DNA of 35,003 bases from Planctomicrobium piriforme (GCA_945860955.1 CAMATH010000088.1:1-35003); one strand, 5' to 3'. Counted from the first letter of the stretch, positions 7,646 through 16,528 are shown. The notes: generated by a model from the letters alone, not told the origin. Numbers and translations: made by a program.

Positions 7646-8892
7646 ATCAGCCTGGTCCTTCCCGTGAGGAGTTCCTGCATCATGCCCTGCTTGATGGCGC
7701 GGGTCTTCTCCCGCCGCTGTTCGAGCGCCACCAGTTCCGTATCCACATCCGAAAAAACTTCGGCGATGGCGTTTTGTTCCACGACAGGTGGAAGTGTGAC
7801 AGAAATTCCCTTAAGAATTTGCGTGTTTAGGCAGGCCATCGTTTGCCCAACCGCCACGTTTCGAACGGCGGCAATGAAATCCTCACCATGAAAGTAACAG
7901 CTCAGGAAAGGTGAGTTCACCGTCAATCTATTCGGTCGCACGCGAAGTAGTCGCCCTGAGAACAGCCAGCCTACTTCAGCGGCCTGTATCAGCGCATTTC
8001 GATCCACAGATCCAACTCGGCTAAATACGATATCGCCTAATTCAAGGGTGTATGCTCTTAACCGTTGGCGGTCAGCGTCGGACACCAAGGGCAAATTTAT
8101 ATACTCAACGCCGAACTCGCCCAAATGTTCAACGGTGATAATGGGGGTGCCGACTGACACATAGTCACTCTCGTGTAACGATGAGCCAAAAGGGCCGGCC
8201 CTGACATCCGCTATTTCGCCAAGTCGCTTCACCTCCCACTCGCCCTCGAATCCAGGCAGGCGGGTTTGGCCGGTGAGGAGCTGCTGCATGGCGGCCTGTT
8301 TGAGGTCGCGTTTCTTGGCGATGAGCCGGTCCAGCGCCCCCAGCAGCGCATCGACATCGCTCAACGCAGTGGCGATGGCGCGTTGCTCGGGGAAAGTCGG
8401 CCACGCAAGACGCAGGCGATCGAATCGTGAGCCTCCGAGTTGCGCAACCGACGTGGTTTGCAGCGCAATCCTGGCAAAGACACCCGTCTGTTGGCAGTGG
8501 CGAAATAGATAAGACGCAAACTTTCCAGAAACGCCTGCGCGTGCCCGAAAACGTAGAAGTGCGTTCTGGATCGCGCACGGTTCCCGATATTCGTCCTGGT
8601 AAATGGCGCAACGTCCAACAAGCTCCAAACTTTGCCCTTCGTTCAATAGGACGTCGCCATTCTCGATTCTGAATTGTGCGAACTGGTCGTCTGTCATTGG
8701 CATCGTAAGCACGTCATTGATGTCAATTCGCCCATCAAACACATTTTTGGTTCGAAGGTAGGGACGCTGAATGCCGGGCGCGCCTGCGGCTAACGCCTTT
8801 CCAGTAATGACCTCACCTTTGTCACGAACCGGGCAGACTTCCCACTCCTCTGGGATCACGCCCACCTCGGTCTGCTTGTAACCAGGTTTCAT
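7642..8892 (-). CDS. hsdS: Type I restriction-modification specificity subunit
   Basis: HsdS reads the bipartite DNA target for both methylation and cleavage. At 416 aa it has two target-recognition domains, each followed by a conserved helix: IAKKRDLKQAAMQQLLTGQ near the middle and a matching REKTRAIKQGMMQELLTGR at the C-terminus. The start at ATG 8890-8892 gives MKPGYKQTEVGVIPEEWEV, a familiar HsdS opening; a 17-residue upstream extension rich in Cys is unlikely. The second half opens with LPGFEGEWEVKRLGEIADV, typical of the second domain. Frame intact. It lies 274 bp after the hsdM catalytic half and overlaps the nuclease gene by 4 bp. The target sequence cannot be predicted. Confidence 0.95.
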   Translation of the reverse strand: MKPGYKQTEVGVIPEEWEVCPVRDKGEVITGKALAAGAPGIQRPYLRTKNVFDGRIDINDVLTMPMTDDQFAQFRIENGDVLLNEGQSLELVGRCAIYQDEYREPCAIQNALLRFRARAGVSGKFASYLFRHCQQTGVFARIALQTTSVAQLGGSRFDRLRLAWPTFPEQRAIATALSDVDALLGALDRLIAKKRDLKQAAMQQLLTGQTRLPGFEGEWEVKRLGEIADVRAGPFGSSLHESDYVSVGTPIITVEHLGEFGVEYINLPLVSDADRQRLRAYTLELGDIVFSRVGSVDRNALIQAAEVGWLFSGRLLRVRPNRLTVNSPFLSCYFHGEDFIAAVRNVAVGQTMACLNTQILKGISVTLPPVVEQNAIAEVFSDVDTELVALEQRREKTRAIKQGMMQELLTGRTRLI

Positions 8893-8953
8893 CGGGCGTT
8901 GCTTCTTGCAAGAGTCGGCGCATGCGGGGGCATCGTGTTGCAATAGTGGGTAT

Positions 8954-9064
8954 TCACCAGGTTTCGACTATTTCGGTGGGTTCGCGGAGGGTGAAGTCCA
9001 ATTCCCGGCGAAGTTCCTCTCGGTCGGGGAAGTAGAGTTGGCATTTCTGGACAAATTGGACCAT
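8954..9064 (-). CDS. Possible 36-aa ORF or gene remnant between hsdM and hsdS
   Basis: A short frame starting at ATG 9062-9064 encodes MVQFVQKCQL followed by YFPDREELRRELDFTLREPT and EIVETW, ending at TGA 8954-8956. The composition is far more protein-like than the competing frame, which starts in an ATGA overlap with hsdM and is Pro/Arg-rich. The frame stays open upstream to a TGA at about 9100. It may be the surviving end of a decayed accessory gene such as often sits between hsdM and hsdS, or a true small protein. No family recognised. Confidence 0.35.
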   Translation of the reverse strand: MVQFVQKCQLYFPDREELRRELDFTLREPTEIVETW

Positions 9065-9166
9065 CAATACGCAGTCGCTCGACAGGGTGCGACGAACTCA
9101 AAAGGTCAGAAGGCTTCTGACTTTTTGGATGATGCAGGTATTCAAAACCGGAGATCAGCTCGGTGT

Positions 9167-11128
9167 TCATCGTTTGGCAAGCATCTTTTGAATGTGACCG
9201 TCCACGCGGGCTGCAAGCGTTTCCACTTCGGCACTTATCTCCGGCAGCGGCGTGGCGTACCGCTCAGCAAGTTCGCGAATCCGACCGGTCAACGTCTGCG
9301 AAACCCGGTCCAGTTCCCCTTGCACGGCACCGGCGAGCGTGGCCAGCCATTTGTCTTCGACGACCAGCGTCTTGATCTCCTCCTCCGTCAATTGCTGGTA
9401 TTTCGCTGCGACCTTGACGGTGAGCGAATCCTGGGCGGTCTTGAGTTTCATGCCGCTGTCCGCCTCCTGCTCGGTGAGGGCAAGGTACTCCTCCAGCACC
9501 TTCCGCTCGTCGGCGGCGTCGCGGTCGGTTTTGATCTCCTTGAGCCGGGCGGCGACCGACGCCTTGGTCAGCTTGTCCTTTTCGTTCCTGGCATCCTCCA
9601 ATAACCCCCCTTCCCCTCCCTGTTCCTCGGCCAGTTCTTCGATCTGCTGCTGGATTGTCGCGACCTGTGCCTCCAGTGCCTCGATGGCGGCCTGTTCAGA
9701 GGCGTAATACCGGGCAATCAGCAGTGCGGGGGGAATCAATTCGGTCTGATACTTCTTCTTGCCCAGCGTGAAGTCGGGGCGGGCTTTCGTCTTCTTGTTC
9801 TTTTCCTCCACAATCAACTTCGGTTGCGCCGCCTCGCGCCAGCCATCGCCGGCGATCAGATAGCAGTCGTCCTGCATCGTCTCGGCCCAGTAATCCATCA
9901 GGTGTTGATAGATGTCGTACGGGTCGAGCAGTTCCGCCCGCTCAAACGTCGCCAGCAGATCCTCGGCAATCGTCTCGATGAGCGCCTTGGGGTGCCCATT
10001 GCGGGCGAACCCTTTCAAGAGCGGCGTAGTCCCCTTTTTCCATTTCGCCAGCAGCCTGGTCGCCGAGGCGTTGAACGCGGTGAACTCGGGGTGCGCGAAG
10101 ATGGTCGCCTTGATCTCGGCCGCCGGGATGCGGAGCTGGCTGTAGCCGCGATGGGCCGTCTTTTTGAACAGCGCGGCCCGCACGCCGGGAATGACCTTCC
10201 AGTAACGCTCCAGCGAGTCGATGTCGCGGTCGGGAATGCCCCCCCGCAGGTGGGCGGTGATGTCGTGCAGATCTTCGGGTTCGCTGCTGTCGATGTAGCG
10301 CGGCAGGTTGAGGTTGTAGTCGTTCTTCGGATCGCTGATCTCGGCGACTGGCACCATCCGGGAGTAGCCGGGAATCTCGACCTGCCGGGTGAAGGTGTCG
10401 ACGATGCGGTGAATGTCCTGCTCGCGCAGCCGATTCTTGTTGCCATCCTTCCGGAATCCCTTTGACGCGTCGATCAGGAAGATTCCCTTCCGCGCCTGGG
10501 CGTGTTCCTTGTCGAGCATGATGATGCAGGCGGGGATGCCGGTGCCGTAGAACAGGTTCGCCGGCAACCCGATGATTCCCCGGATGACGCCCCGCTGCAC
10601 CAGATTCCGCCGGATGACCCCCTCGGCATTCCCCCGAAACAAGACGCCGTGCGGCAGAATGCACGCCCCCTTGCCGGTACTTTTGAGCGACCGCAGAATG
10701 TGCAGCAGGTAGGCATAGTCCCCCTGTTTGGCGGGAGGGACGCCGTATCTGGTGAACCGCTGGAACGAGTCGGCGTCGGGGATCAGGCCGGTACTCCAGC
10801 GTTTGTCGCTGAAGGGGGGATTGGCGACCACGTAATCAAACGTCTTGAGATTGGTCCCCTCAATGAAGAGCGGGCTGGCGAGCGTGTTCCCCTGCTTGAT
10901 CTCGGCGGTGCCGTAATCATGCAGAATCATGTTCATCCGGGCGAGGCCGGCGGTGGAGGAGTCCTTTTCCTGCCCGAACAAAGAGACCCGCACGTCCTTG
11001 CCGTGGCGGGCCTCGTCCCCCACCTTCAGCAGCAGCGAACCAGAGCCGCAGGTGGGGTCATTGATTGACGTGTTGTTTGTGGTATCGGCGTGGCGGATGC
11101 CGAGAATCTGGGCGATCACCCGGCTCAC
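9167..11128 (-). CDS. hsdM: HsdM, catalytic (SAM-binding) part, displaced in frame
   Basis: This 653-aa frame carries the N6-adenine methyltransferase core of the type I modification subunit: motif I DPTCGSGSLLL and motif IV NPPF in YVVANPPFSDKRW, then a long C-terminal part with a coiled-coil-like, Glu/Lys-rich stretch (about residues 455-530). It begins at GTG 11126-11128 as VSRVIAQILGI, which is the sequence expected directly after the QFYTPAE motif of the other half. The GTG overlaps the TGA (11125-11127) of the upstream half, so coupled translation could make a two-chain enzyme. Otherwise the gene is a frameshifted pseudogene. The catalytic motifs are intact. Confidence 0.88.
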   Translation of the reverse strand: MSRVIAQILGIRHADTTNNTSINDPTCGSGSLLLKVGDEARHGKDVRVSLFGQEKDSSTAGLARMNMILHDYGTAEIKQGNTLASPLFIEGTNLKTFDYVVANPPFSDKRWSTGLIPDADSFQRFTRYGVPPAKQGDYAYLLHILRSLKSTGKGACILPHGVLFRGNAEGVIRRNLVQRGVIRGIIGLPANLFYGTGIPACIIMLDKEHAQARKGIFLIDASKGFRKDGNKNRLREQDIHRIVDTFTRQVEIPGYSRMVPVAEISDPKNDYNLNLPRYIDSSEPEDLHDITAHLRGGIPDRDIDSLERYWKVIPGVRAALFKKTAHRGYSQLRIPAAEIKATIFAHPEFTAFNASATRLLAKWKKGTTPLLKGFARNGHPKALIETIAEDLLATFERAELLDPYDIYQHLMDYWAETMQDDCYLIAGDGWREAAQPKLIVEEKNKKTKARPDFTLGKKKYQTELIPPALLIARYYASEQAAIEALEAQVATIQQQIEELAEEQGGEGGLLEDARNEKDKLTKASVAARLKEIKTDRDAADERKVLEEYLALTEQEADSGMKLKTAQDSLTVKVAAKYQQLTEEEIKTLVVEDKWLATLAGAVQGELDRVSQTLTGRIRELAERYATPLPEISAEVETLAARVDGHIQKMLAKR

Positions 11129-11143
11129 CTCACCCGGCTCACC
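11116..11143 (-). repeat. 14-bp tandem duplication that shifts the hsdM frame
   Basis: On the plus strand TCACCCGGCTCACC occurs twice head to tail (11116-11129 and 11130-11143) without a mismatch. On the coding strand the unit is GGTGAGCCGGGTGA. Removing one copy restores one continuous HsdM reading through FYTPAEVSRVIAQILGI. The duplication introduces the stop codon that ends the N-terminal half and leaves a GTG start overlapping it. Confidence 0.95.
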
Positions 11144-11637
11144 TCAGCCGGTGTGTAGAACTGCCCCTTGCTCTTGCCACTTTCGGTGGCGAAGTGCCGC
11201 ATCAGGTATTCGTAGGCGTCACCCAGCAGGTCGTCGCCATCGGCCCGGTTCTTCGAGAAGTCGAGGGCGGGGTTTTCGAAGATGCTGATGAGATTGGTGA
11301 TGCGATCGACCATCTCTTTGCCGCTGCCGAGCTTGTTCGGATCGTTGAAATCCGCCATTTCGGAGAGGTCGTTCGCCCGGGCGAGCGGTCCCAGGATCTT
11401 TTTGTTGATCTGGTCGCCGATATCGGGCTTCCCCTTGAGCGCCACCATGTCGGCGAAGCTGGCCCCTTTGGGGACGGTGATCGCCGCGTAGGGCTGGCCG
11501 GCGAACTTGTCGCTGACGTACTTCACGAACAGCAGCACCAGGACGTAGTCCTTGTACTGACTGGCATCCATCCCGCCGCGCAGCTCGTCGCAGCTTGACC
11601 AGAGGGAGGAGTAGAGTTCGGATTTTTTCAGAGCCAT
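11125..11637 (-). CDS. hsdM: HsdM, N-terminal part
   Basis: A 170-aa frame with the HsdM N-terminal helical domain: ALKKSELYSSLWSSCDELRG at the start, YKDYVLVLLFVKYVSDKF (28-45), and the conserved YEYLMRHFATESGKSKGQFYTP before the break. The QFYTP box normally leads straight into the SAM domain; here it is followed by AEVSRVR and a stop created by the 14-bp duplication. ATG 11635-11637 is the natural family start; no clear Shine-Dalgarno precedes it. It heads the locus, 211 bp from the end of glyA on the same strand, so the promoter should lie at 11638-11848, though no clear box could be chosen. Confidence 0.92.
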   Translation of the reverse strand: MALKKSELYSSLWSSCDELRGGMDASQYKDYVLVLLFVKYVSDKFAGQPYAAITVPKGASFADMVALKGKPDIGDQINKKILGPLARANDLSEMADFNDPNKLGSGKEMVDRITNLISIFENPALDFSKNRADGDDLLGDAYEYLMRHFATESGKSKGQFYTPAEVSRVR

Positions 11638-11848
11638 ACGGTGTTCAAGACCCTCGGTGAGTTTCCGGGAATTGCCCGTCGAACGTTGGTTTACCGGTCA
11701 ACGGCACGAATTCCAATCCGACCCCGCATACGCTGTCCAAAATCCGGGTTTCAATGGAACGGTGTTGTGCCGCACTCGGCATGTCTGACGTGCGTCGAGG
11801 GACGCAGAGCGCATAGCAGGCCACTCACTCGGAGAGTGCGGGCTCCAT

Positions 11849-13090
11849 TCACTCAATCCCCGGAACCGGAAAACTCTGGCAGAATTCCGCGATCTCGCCG
11901 CGCACACGCTCGGCCACCACGGCATCGTCGGCGGCGCGCAGAACTTGCAGAATCCAGCTTCCGACCCGTTTCATCTCGGACTCTTTCATCCCGCGGGTCG
12001 TCAGCGCCGGAGTTCCCAGGCGGATCCCGCTGGGGTCGAGCGCTTTCCGCTTGTCGAACGGAATCATGTTCTTGTTGACCGTGATCCCCGCATGGTCGAG
12101 CGCCTTCTCGGCGATCGAACCGGTCAGCCCCAGCGGAGTGACGTCGGCCAGCATCAGGTGATTGTCGGTACCGCCCGACGCGAGCGCGACTCCCCCCGCG
12201 ATCAACGTTTCCGCCAGAGTTCGCGCGTTGGCGACGATCTGCCGGGCGTAGACTTTGAACGCCGGCTGTTGCGCTTCCAGAAAACAAACCGCCTTGGCCG
12301 CGATCACATGTTCCAACGGCCCTCCCTGCATTCCGGGGAACACCGCTTTATCCAGCGCCTTCGCGTTCGCCTCTTTCGTCAACACGAAACCGGCCCGGGG
12401 ACCACGCAACGTCTTGTGCGACGTGCTGGTGACATAGTCGGCGACCGGGACCGGGCTGTTGTGAACCCCAGCGGCCACCAGTCCCGCGTAGTGTGCCATG
12501 TCGACCATGAATAACGCCCCGACCTCCCGGGCGATCTCGGCGAATTTGGCGTGGTCGATTTCGCGCGGATAGGCGCTCGCGCCGGCGACAATCAGCTTCG
12601 GCTTATGCTCGCGCGCCAGTGCCGCCACCTGATCGAAGTCGATGCGGTGATCGGACTCTCGAACCCCGTAGTGGACCGCGTGGTACAACTGCCCCGAGAA
12701 ATTCAGGTTCATCCCGTGCGTCAGGTGACCGCCGTGCGCCAGATTCTGCGCCAGAAACGTGTCACCCGGCTTGAGTACCGTCAGATAGACCGACATGTTG
12801 GCCTGCGAGCCCGAGTGCGGCTGGACATTCGCATGCTCGGCACCGAAGAGCTGGCAGACGCGGTCGCGGGCCAGCGACTCAATGACGTCGACGAATTCGC
12901 AACCACCGTAATAACGACGCCCCGGATAGCCCTCGGCGTATTTGTTCGTAAGAATCGTGCCGGCGGCGGCCAGAACGGCGGCGCTGGTGTAATTCTCCGA
13001 AGCGATCAGTTCGAGACCGTTGCGTTGACGGTCGGATTCGTTTTGAATGGCCCCCCACAGGGTGGGGTCGGCGGTTGCGAGCAGAGACAT
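11849..13090 (-). CDS. glyA: Serine hydroxymethyltransferase
   Basis: The PLP enzyme that interconverts serine and glycine while charging tetrahydrofolate with a one-carbon unit. The protein is 413 aa, the normal bacterial length. Recognisable segments are [13 protein letters not shown] near residue 25, [15 protein letters not shown] at about 50, HGGHLTHG near 120, and the PLP-lysine motif [14 protein letters not shown] near 225. ATG 13088-13090 follows GGAACATC. Cytoplasmic. It is divergent from the BRCT-MerR-TPR gene; a shared 96-bp spacer contains AT-rich TTATAG in both senses. A small hairpin CACTC/GAGTG (11826-11838) lies just past the stop, without a T-run. Confidence 0.98.
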   Translation of the reverse strand: MSLLATADPTLWGAIQNESDRQRNGLELIASENYTSAAVLAAAGTILTNKYAEGYPGRRYYGGCEFVDVIESLARDRVCQLFGAEHANVQPHSGSQANMSVYLTVLKPGDTFLAQNLAHGGHLTHGMNLNFSGQLYHAVHYGVRESDHRIDFDQVAALAREHKPKLIVAGASAYPREIDHAKFAEIAREVGALFMVDMAHYAGLVAAGVHNSPVPVADYVTSTSHKTLRGPRAGFVLTKEANAKALDKAVFPGMQGGPLEHVIAAKAVCFLEAQQPAFKVYARQIVANARTLAETLIAGGVALASGGTDNHLMLADVTPLGLTGSIAEKALDHAGITVNKNMIPFDKRKALDPSGIRLGTPALTTRGMKESEMKRVGSWILQVLRAADDAVVAERVRGEIAEFCQSFPVPGIE

Positions 13091-13186
13091 GATGTTCCGA
13101 TGGGGTCAGACGAGTCAAAAAAAGTTATAGTCGACCACCCCCAATCTCGCTACTCTGTCAGGATTGCGAGTGGTATTCTTGGATGC

Positions 13187-14428
13187 GTGAACCTCCAGGC
13201 ATCCGATCCCCCCGCTGGCCCCCAATCAACGACCGCACGCGCCTCGCTGGCGGGTCAACGGGTCGCATTCACCGGCACTCTCGCGTCGATGACCCATCGC
13301 GAGGCGCAGCACTGGGTCGAAGCGTGTGGCGGTGTCGCGACCGAGAACATCAGCCGGCACACCACGCTGCTCGTCGTGGGCGAAGAGGGTTGGCCGCTAG
13401 AGCCTGATGGACATCCTTCCGTCAAACTGCAACAGGCGCAGCGACTGATCGGTGACGGGGTGGACCTGCGGATCGCCAGCGAGCCCGAATGGCTTGGTTT
13501 CGTGGGACTCGATGACCGTCTGGCGGCCCGGGCCCAGGTTTATACCCCGGCGATGGTGAGCCAGTTGCTTGCGGTCAGTGTCCATGATGTTCGCCGATGG
13601 GAGCGACAAGGTTTGATCCGAGCGGTTCGTCGGGTTCATCGGCTCCCGTATTTTGACCTGAAGCAAGTCGCGTCGGCCCAGCGGCTGGCTAAGTTGCTGG
13701 CGGAAGGGGTGGCCGTCGACAAAGTTCGACAGAGCTTGCGGCGGCTGGAACAATGGATGGGAGATTCCGCCGAGCCGCTGGCGCAATTGGAGTTGCTTGC
13801 GCAAAATCGCGAACTGGCGTTTCGCGATGATCGCGGGCGACTGCGCACAGTGACCGGTCAACGGCTGTTCGATTTCGACCCACCCGTGCCGGAAGCCGCG
13901 GATCCGGCCGTTGAGTCGGCCGAGGCCCCGGTCACGGATGAGAAACACGCCACCTGGGGGCGACTGGAATGGTTCGAAGAGGGGCAGAGGCTTTCGGGGG
14001 AGGGGGAACTCGATGCGGCGGTCGAGGCGCTGCGAATGAGTCTGATGCTGGACTACGACTTTCCGGAGGTTCATTTTCACCTCGCGGATGTTCTCTATCG
14101 GCAGGGGAACGAGCGAGCCGCTCTGGAGCGGTTCTATATGGCGGCGGAACTCGATCGCGAATATCTGGAAGCGTGGACGCAGATTGGCTGCGTCCACGCG
14201 GGATTGGGGGAATTCGCCCGCGCGGTGGACGCGTTCAGCATCGCGCTTGACGTGCATCCCGACTATCCCGATGCGCACTACCATAAGGCGGAAGCGTTAT
14301 GGCGGTTACAGCGCAAAGCGGAGGCCCGACCGCATTTTGAAGCGTACCTGAAACACGATCAGCGTGGCCCGTGGGCCGAGATGGCGCGGGCCCGACTGGG
14401 ACTGGATCCGCTCCGCGAATTCGCGTAG
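13187..14428 (+). CDS. BRCT-MerR-TPR three-domain protein
   Basis: From GTG 13187 the product is 413 aa. Residues 21-103 match a BRCT domain of the DNA-ligase kind (GQRVAFTGTLASMTHREA, then ENISRHTTLLVVG). Residues 118-185 resemble a MerR-type winged helix (YTPAMVSQLLAVSVHDVRRW, then a recognition wing and YFDLKQVASAQRL). An acidic linker follows, then about three TPR units at 255-390 (VHFHLADVLYRQGNERAALE and similar). No effector domain or signal peptide. The frame is open further upstream with an ATG at 13100, so a 442-aa form is possible. It reads divergently from glyA. A DNA-binding adaptor role is inferred from domains only. Confidence 0.85.
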   Translation: MNLQASDPPAGPQSTTARASLAGQRVAFTGTLASMTHREAQHWVEACGGVATENISRHTTLLVVGEEGWPLEPDGHPSVKLQQAQRLIGDGVDLRIASEPEWLGFVGLDDRLAARAQVYTPAMVSQLLAVSVHDVRRWERQGLIRAVRRVHRLPYFDLKQVASAQRLAKLLAEGVAVDKVRQSLRRLEQWMGDSAEPLAQLELLAQNRELAFRDDRGRLRTVTGQRLFDFDPPVPEAADPAVESAEAPVTDEKHATWGRLEWFEEGQRLSGEGELDAAVEALRMSLMLDYDFPEVHFHLADVLYRQGNERAALERFYMAAELDREYLEAWTQIGCVHAGLGEFARAVDAFSIALDVHPDYPDAHYHKAEALWRLQRKAEARPHFEAYLKHDQRGPWAEMARARLGLDPLREFA

Positions 14429-14494
14429 GACAACTGCTTGTCCCAACATCCGACTAATTCCGAGCGCGGTTCCGATTGATACATTTTGCACTTA

Positions 14495-14823
14495 AGACCC
14501 CTGTCCCCTTGCGGGGCAGGTGAATGAGATCGAAGGCTAAAATCGGGTGCCCGCACGGGGCGCAGGCCCTTTGCCGGCTCGCCCGGCAGGTGAATCAGAC
14601 CTGCGCTCAGGTGCGTCTCGATCGCGTTGGTTCGCATAACTGACTATCGAGTTCTGAATCTGTTTAGTGCCTTCAGCCGGCTGCACCATCCGCGTCAAAT
14701 GCGGTAGCTGAGCGCCGATCTGATTCACCTGCCACAGGACGTTGCAGGGGTCTGAGCCGCGATCAAAGCGTGTCATGTTAGCCACCGATCTCCTTCACCT
14801 GCCGGGCGAGCCGGCAAGGGGTC
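14495..14823. repeat. Composite nested palindromic element, copy 2
   Basis: The same plan as the element at 6225-6608. Forward units lie at 14495-14531 and 14564-14601, reverse units at 14717-14753 and 14787-14823. Stems: unit 1 CCTG and CCCC with GGGG and CAGG; unit 2 TGCCGG and CCGGCA around CTCGC; unit 3 CCTGC and GCAGG; unit 4 TGCCGG and CCGGCA around GCGAG. Outer units are flanked by GATCGAAGGCTAAAAT and, reversed, GATCGGTGGCTAACAT; inner units by CTGCGCTCAG and GGCGCTCAG. Unit-to-unit spacing is about 70 nt, as in copy 1. It fills the gap between the convergent TPR and hen1 genes, ending 2 bp from the hen1 stop codon. The rest of 14429-14494 holds nothing I can support. Confidence 0.85.
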
Positions 14824-14825
14824 AC

Positions 14826-16274
14826 TCAACGAGTGTCAAATTTGACTCCGCTCGCGGTATATGCCGTCGCATTCGCGGGGAATCGCTCAAACGTCGCCAT
14901 TTGCGTGGGGGCACCCAGGGATTCATGTTCCGGACCGACTGGCGCGAACCGCACCGTGTATTGGTGCTGCGTCGCTACGCGGTTGCCCCACGCCTCAAAT
15001 TCCGCGCGGGTCCATTCGAACCGATGGTCCGAGTGTCGGAACGCGCCTGCGGGAAGTGTTTCCCACAGGGAGTTGTATTCCTGGTTGGGGGTGGTGAGAA
15101 CGACCGTTTGCGGTCGGGCGAATTCAAACACCACCCGTTCAAAGGCCGCCAGTCGCGGTGGATCGAGGTGTTCAATCACTTCGACCACCGCCGCCGCGTC
15201 GAAGCCGGCGAACCTTTCGTCGCGATACATCAGCGAGCCGTGCAGCAGTTTCAGGCGTTCGACCTGTGATTCGGGGAGTCGTTCGAGCTTCAGTCGCTGT
15301 TGGGCTTTTTCCAGCGAGCGAATCGAAACGTCGACGCCTACGATCCGCTCGAAGCGGCGGTCCGCGAGCAACTCCCGCAACAGTTTTCCTTCACCACATC
15401 CCAGATCGAGAACACTTTTCGCACCGCTGGCGCGCAACTCTGCCAAGACAGTGCCATGCCGCCGCTGATTGAGACTGAGCGTCGTTTCCAGCGTTTCTTC
15501 CGCAGCGACCGCCACGTCGGTGTCATCCGGGGAATCGTCACCCTCTTCGTCCACGAGCCTCGACAGCGCCTGGCGAAACAAACTGGTGCGATGTCCCAGA
15601 TAGCGACGCGTGATGAAATCTTTCTCCGGATGGGCGGCGAGCCAGCCCGCCCCTTTGGAGAGCAGCTTTTCGATTTCGTCCTGCCCGATGAAATAGTGCT
15701 TCTGATTGTCGAAGACGGGAATCAGCACGTAAAGCTGTGTCAGCAACTCCGAAAGCGTCTTGGTTCCACGAATGGTCAGGGAGTGGTACGGGCTTTCGCC
15801 CCAGTCGGCGAACTGTTCGTCCAGAGGGTGCCGAACCGTTTCGACGGTATACCCCAATGGCTCGAACACTCGCTGGGCAAAGCCCTCGACCGCCCGCACC
15901 GGAAGCACGTCGATTCGGGCGGAAAGGGGAATCGGTCTGTCGACTAATTCGGGCCGGTCTTTGCAGCGTCCCGCCATCGCGGAGCTGAACACCTCGGCGA
16001 TCGCCACGCTCAGAAACGACGAGGCGACATACGGCCGGTCGTTGACATACTGCGCCAGCGCAAACCCCTGATCTCGATTCTTGCCCCGAACCATCGCCAC
16101 GGGATCGACATCCAGCAAAAGTGCCGCGGTCGCGCGGTCGGCGGAGACCTCGGGGTAGAGGACATGCGCCTGGCCAAACGTCAGGGCGAAGCTCTGGCAA
16201 CGGTCGGGATGTTTGTGCAGCAGATATCCCAGGTCGGTCGCCGGCTGATGGGTGGTGGAAATGGTGAGCAGCAT
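14826..16274 (-). CDS. hen1: Hen1 RNA 3'-terminal ribose 2'-O-methyltransferase
   Basis: Bacterial Hen1 methylates the 2'-OH at a cleaved RNA 3' end during RNA repair, protecting the repaired tRNA from being cut again. The protein is 482 aa from ATG 16272-16274 (MLLTISTTHQPATDLGYLLH, the family opening). Residues 1-250 are the Hen1 N-terminal ligase-activating region; the methyltransferase follows with motif I DLGCGEG (290-296). The metal ligands typical of Hen1 are seen: E365, E368 and H369 in VVEVIEHL, and H414/H417 in RHSDHRFEW. Its usual partner Pnkp is not next to it on either side: a repeat element lies downstream and a divergent DUF1501 gene upstream. Confidence 0.96.
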   Translation of the reverse strand: MLLTISTTHQPATDLGYLLHKHPDRCQSFALTFGQAHVLYPEVSADRATAALLLDVDPVAMVRGKNRDQGFALAQYVNDRPYVASSFLSVAIAEVFSSAMAGRCKDRPELVDRPIPLSARIDVLPVRAVEGFAQRVFEPLGYTVETVRHPLDEQFADWGESPYHSLTIRGTKTLSELLTQLYVLIPVFDNQKHYFIGQDEIEKLLSKGAGWLAAHPEKDFITRRYLGHRTSLFRQALSRLVDEEGDDSPDDTDVAVAAEETLETTLSLNQRRHGTVLAELRASGAKSVLDLGCGEGKLLRELLADRRFERIVGVDVSIRSLEKAQQRLKLERLPESQVERLKLLHGSLMYRDERFAGFDAAAVVEVIEHLDPPRLAAFERVVFEFARPQTVVLTTPNQEYNSLWETLPAGAFRHSDHRFEWTRAEFEAWGNRVATQHQYTVRFAPVGPEHESLGAPTQMATFERFPANATAYTASGVKFDTR

Positions 16275-16528
16275 GCGACGTCGATCGGAATTCCATGAGG
16301 GAGGCTGGAAAGTCAGACGCCACTGGGGCGCGGTGAGGTTCGCGGATTGTACAACGGAATGCGGGGATTTCTCACTTGCTCTTCGACAAGATCGAGAAGT
16401 CGAAGTATCGGCCGAAAATCGGCTGGAATCCATTGGTCACCTCCGATACGATGGCGTTTCGACAACGATTTCGGAGTCCAGTTTCCCGCGTCATTCTCCG
16501 TTCGTGACCCCGCCCTGGGAGGCACTTC

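Noticed and set aside
8889-9170. 93-aa frame overlapping the hsdM stop in ATGA
   Set aside because: The overlap is attractive, but the product is Pro/Arg/His-rich and runs into hsdS; another frame in the same DNA looks more like protein.
11826-11838. Terminator after glyA
   Set aside because: Only a 5-bp stem and no T-run on the minus strand.
12551-13186. Long N-terminal extension of the BRCT-MerR-TPR protein
   Set aside because: It runs antisense through glyA, has no domain features, and the BRCT domain begins just after the chosen GTG.
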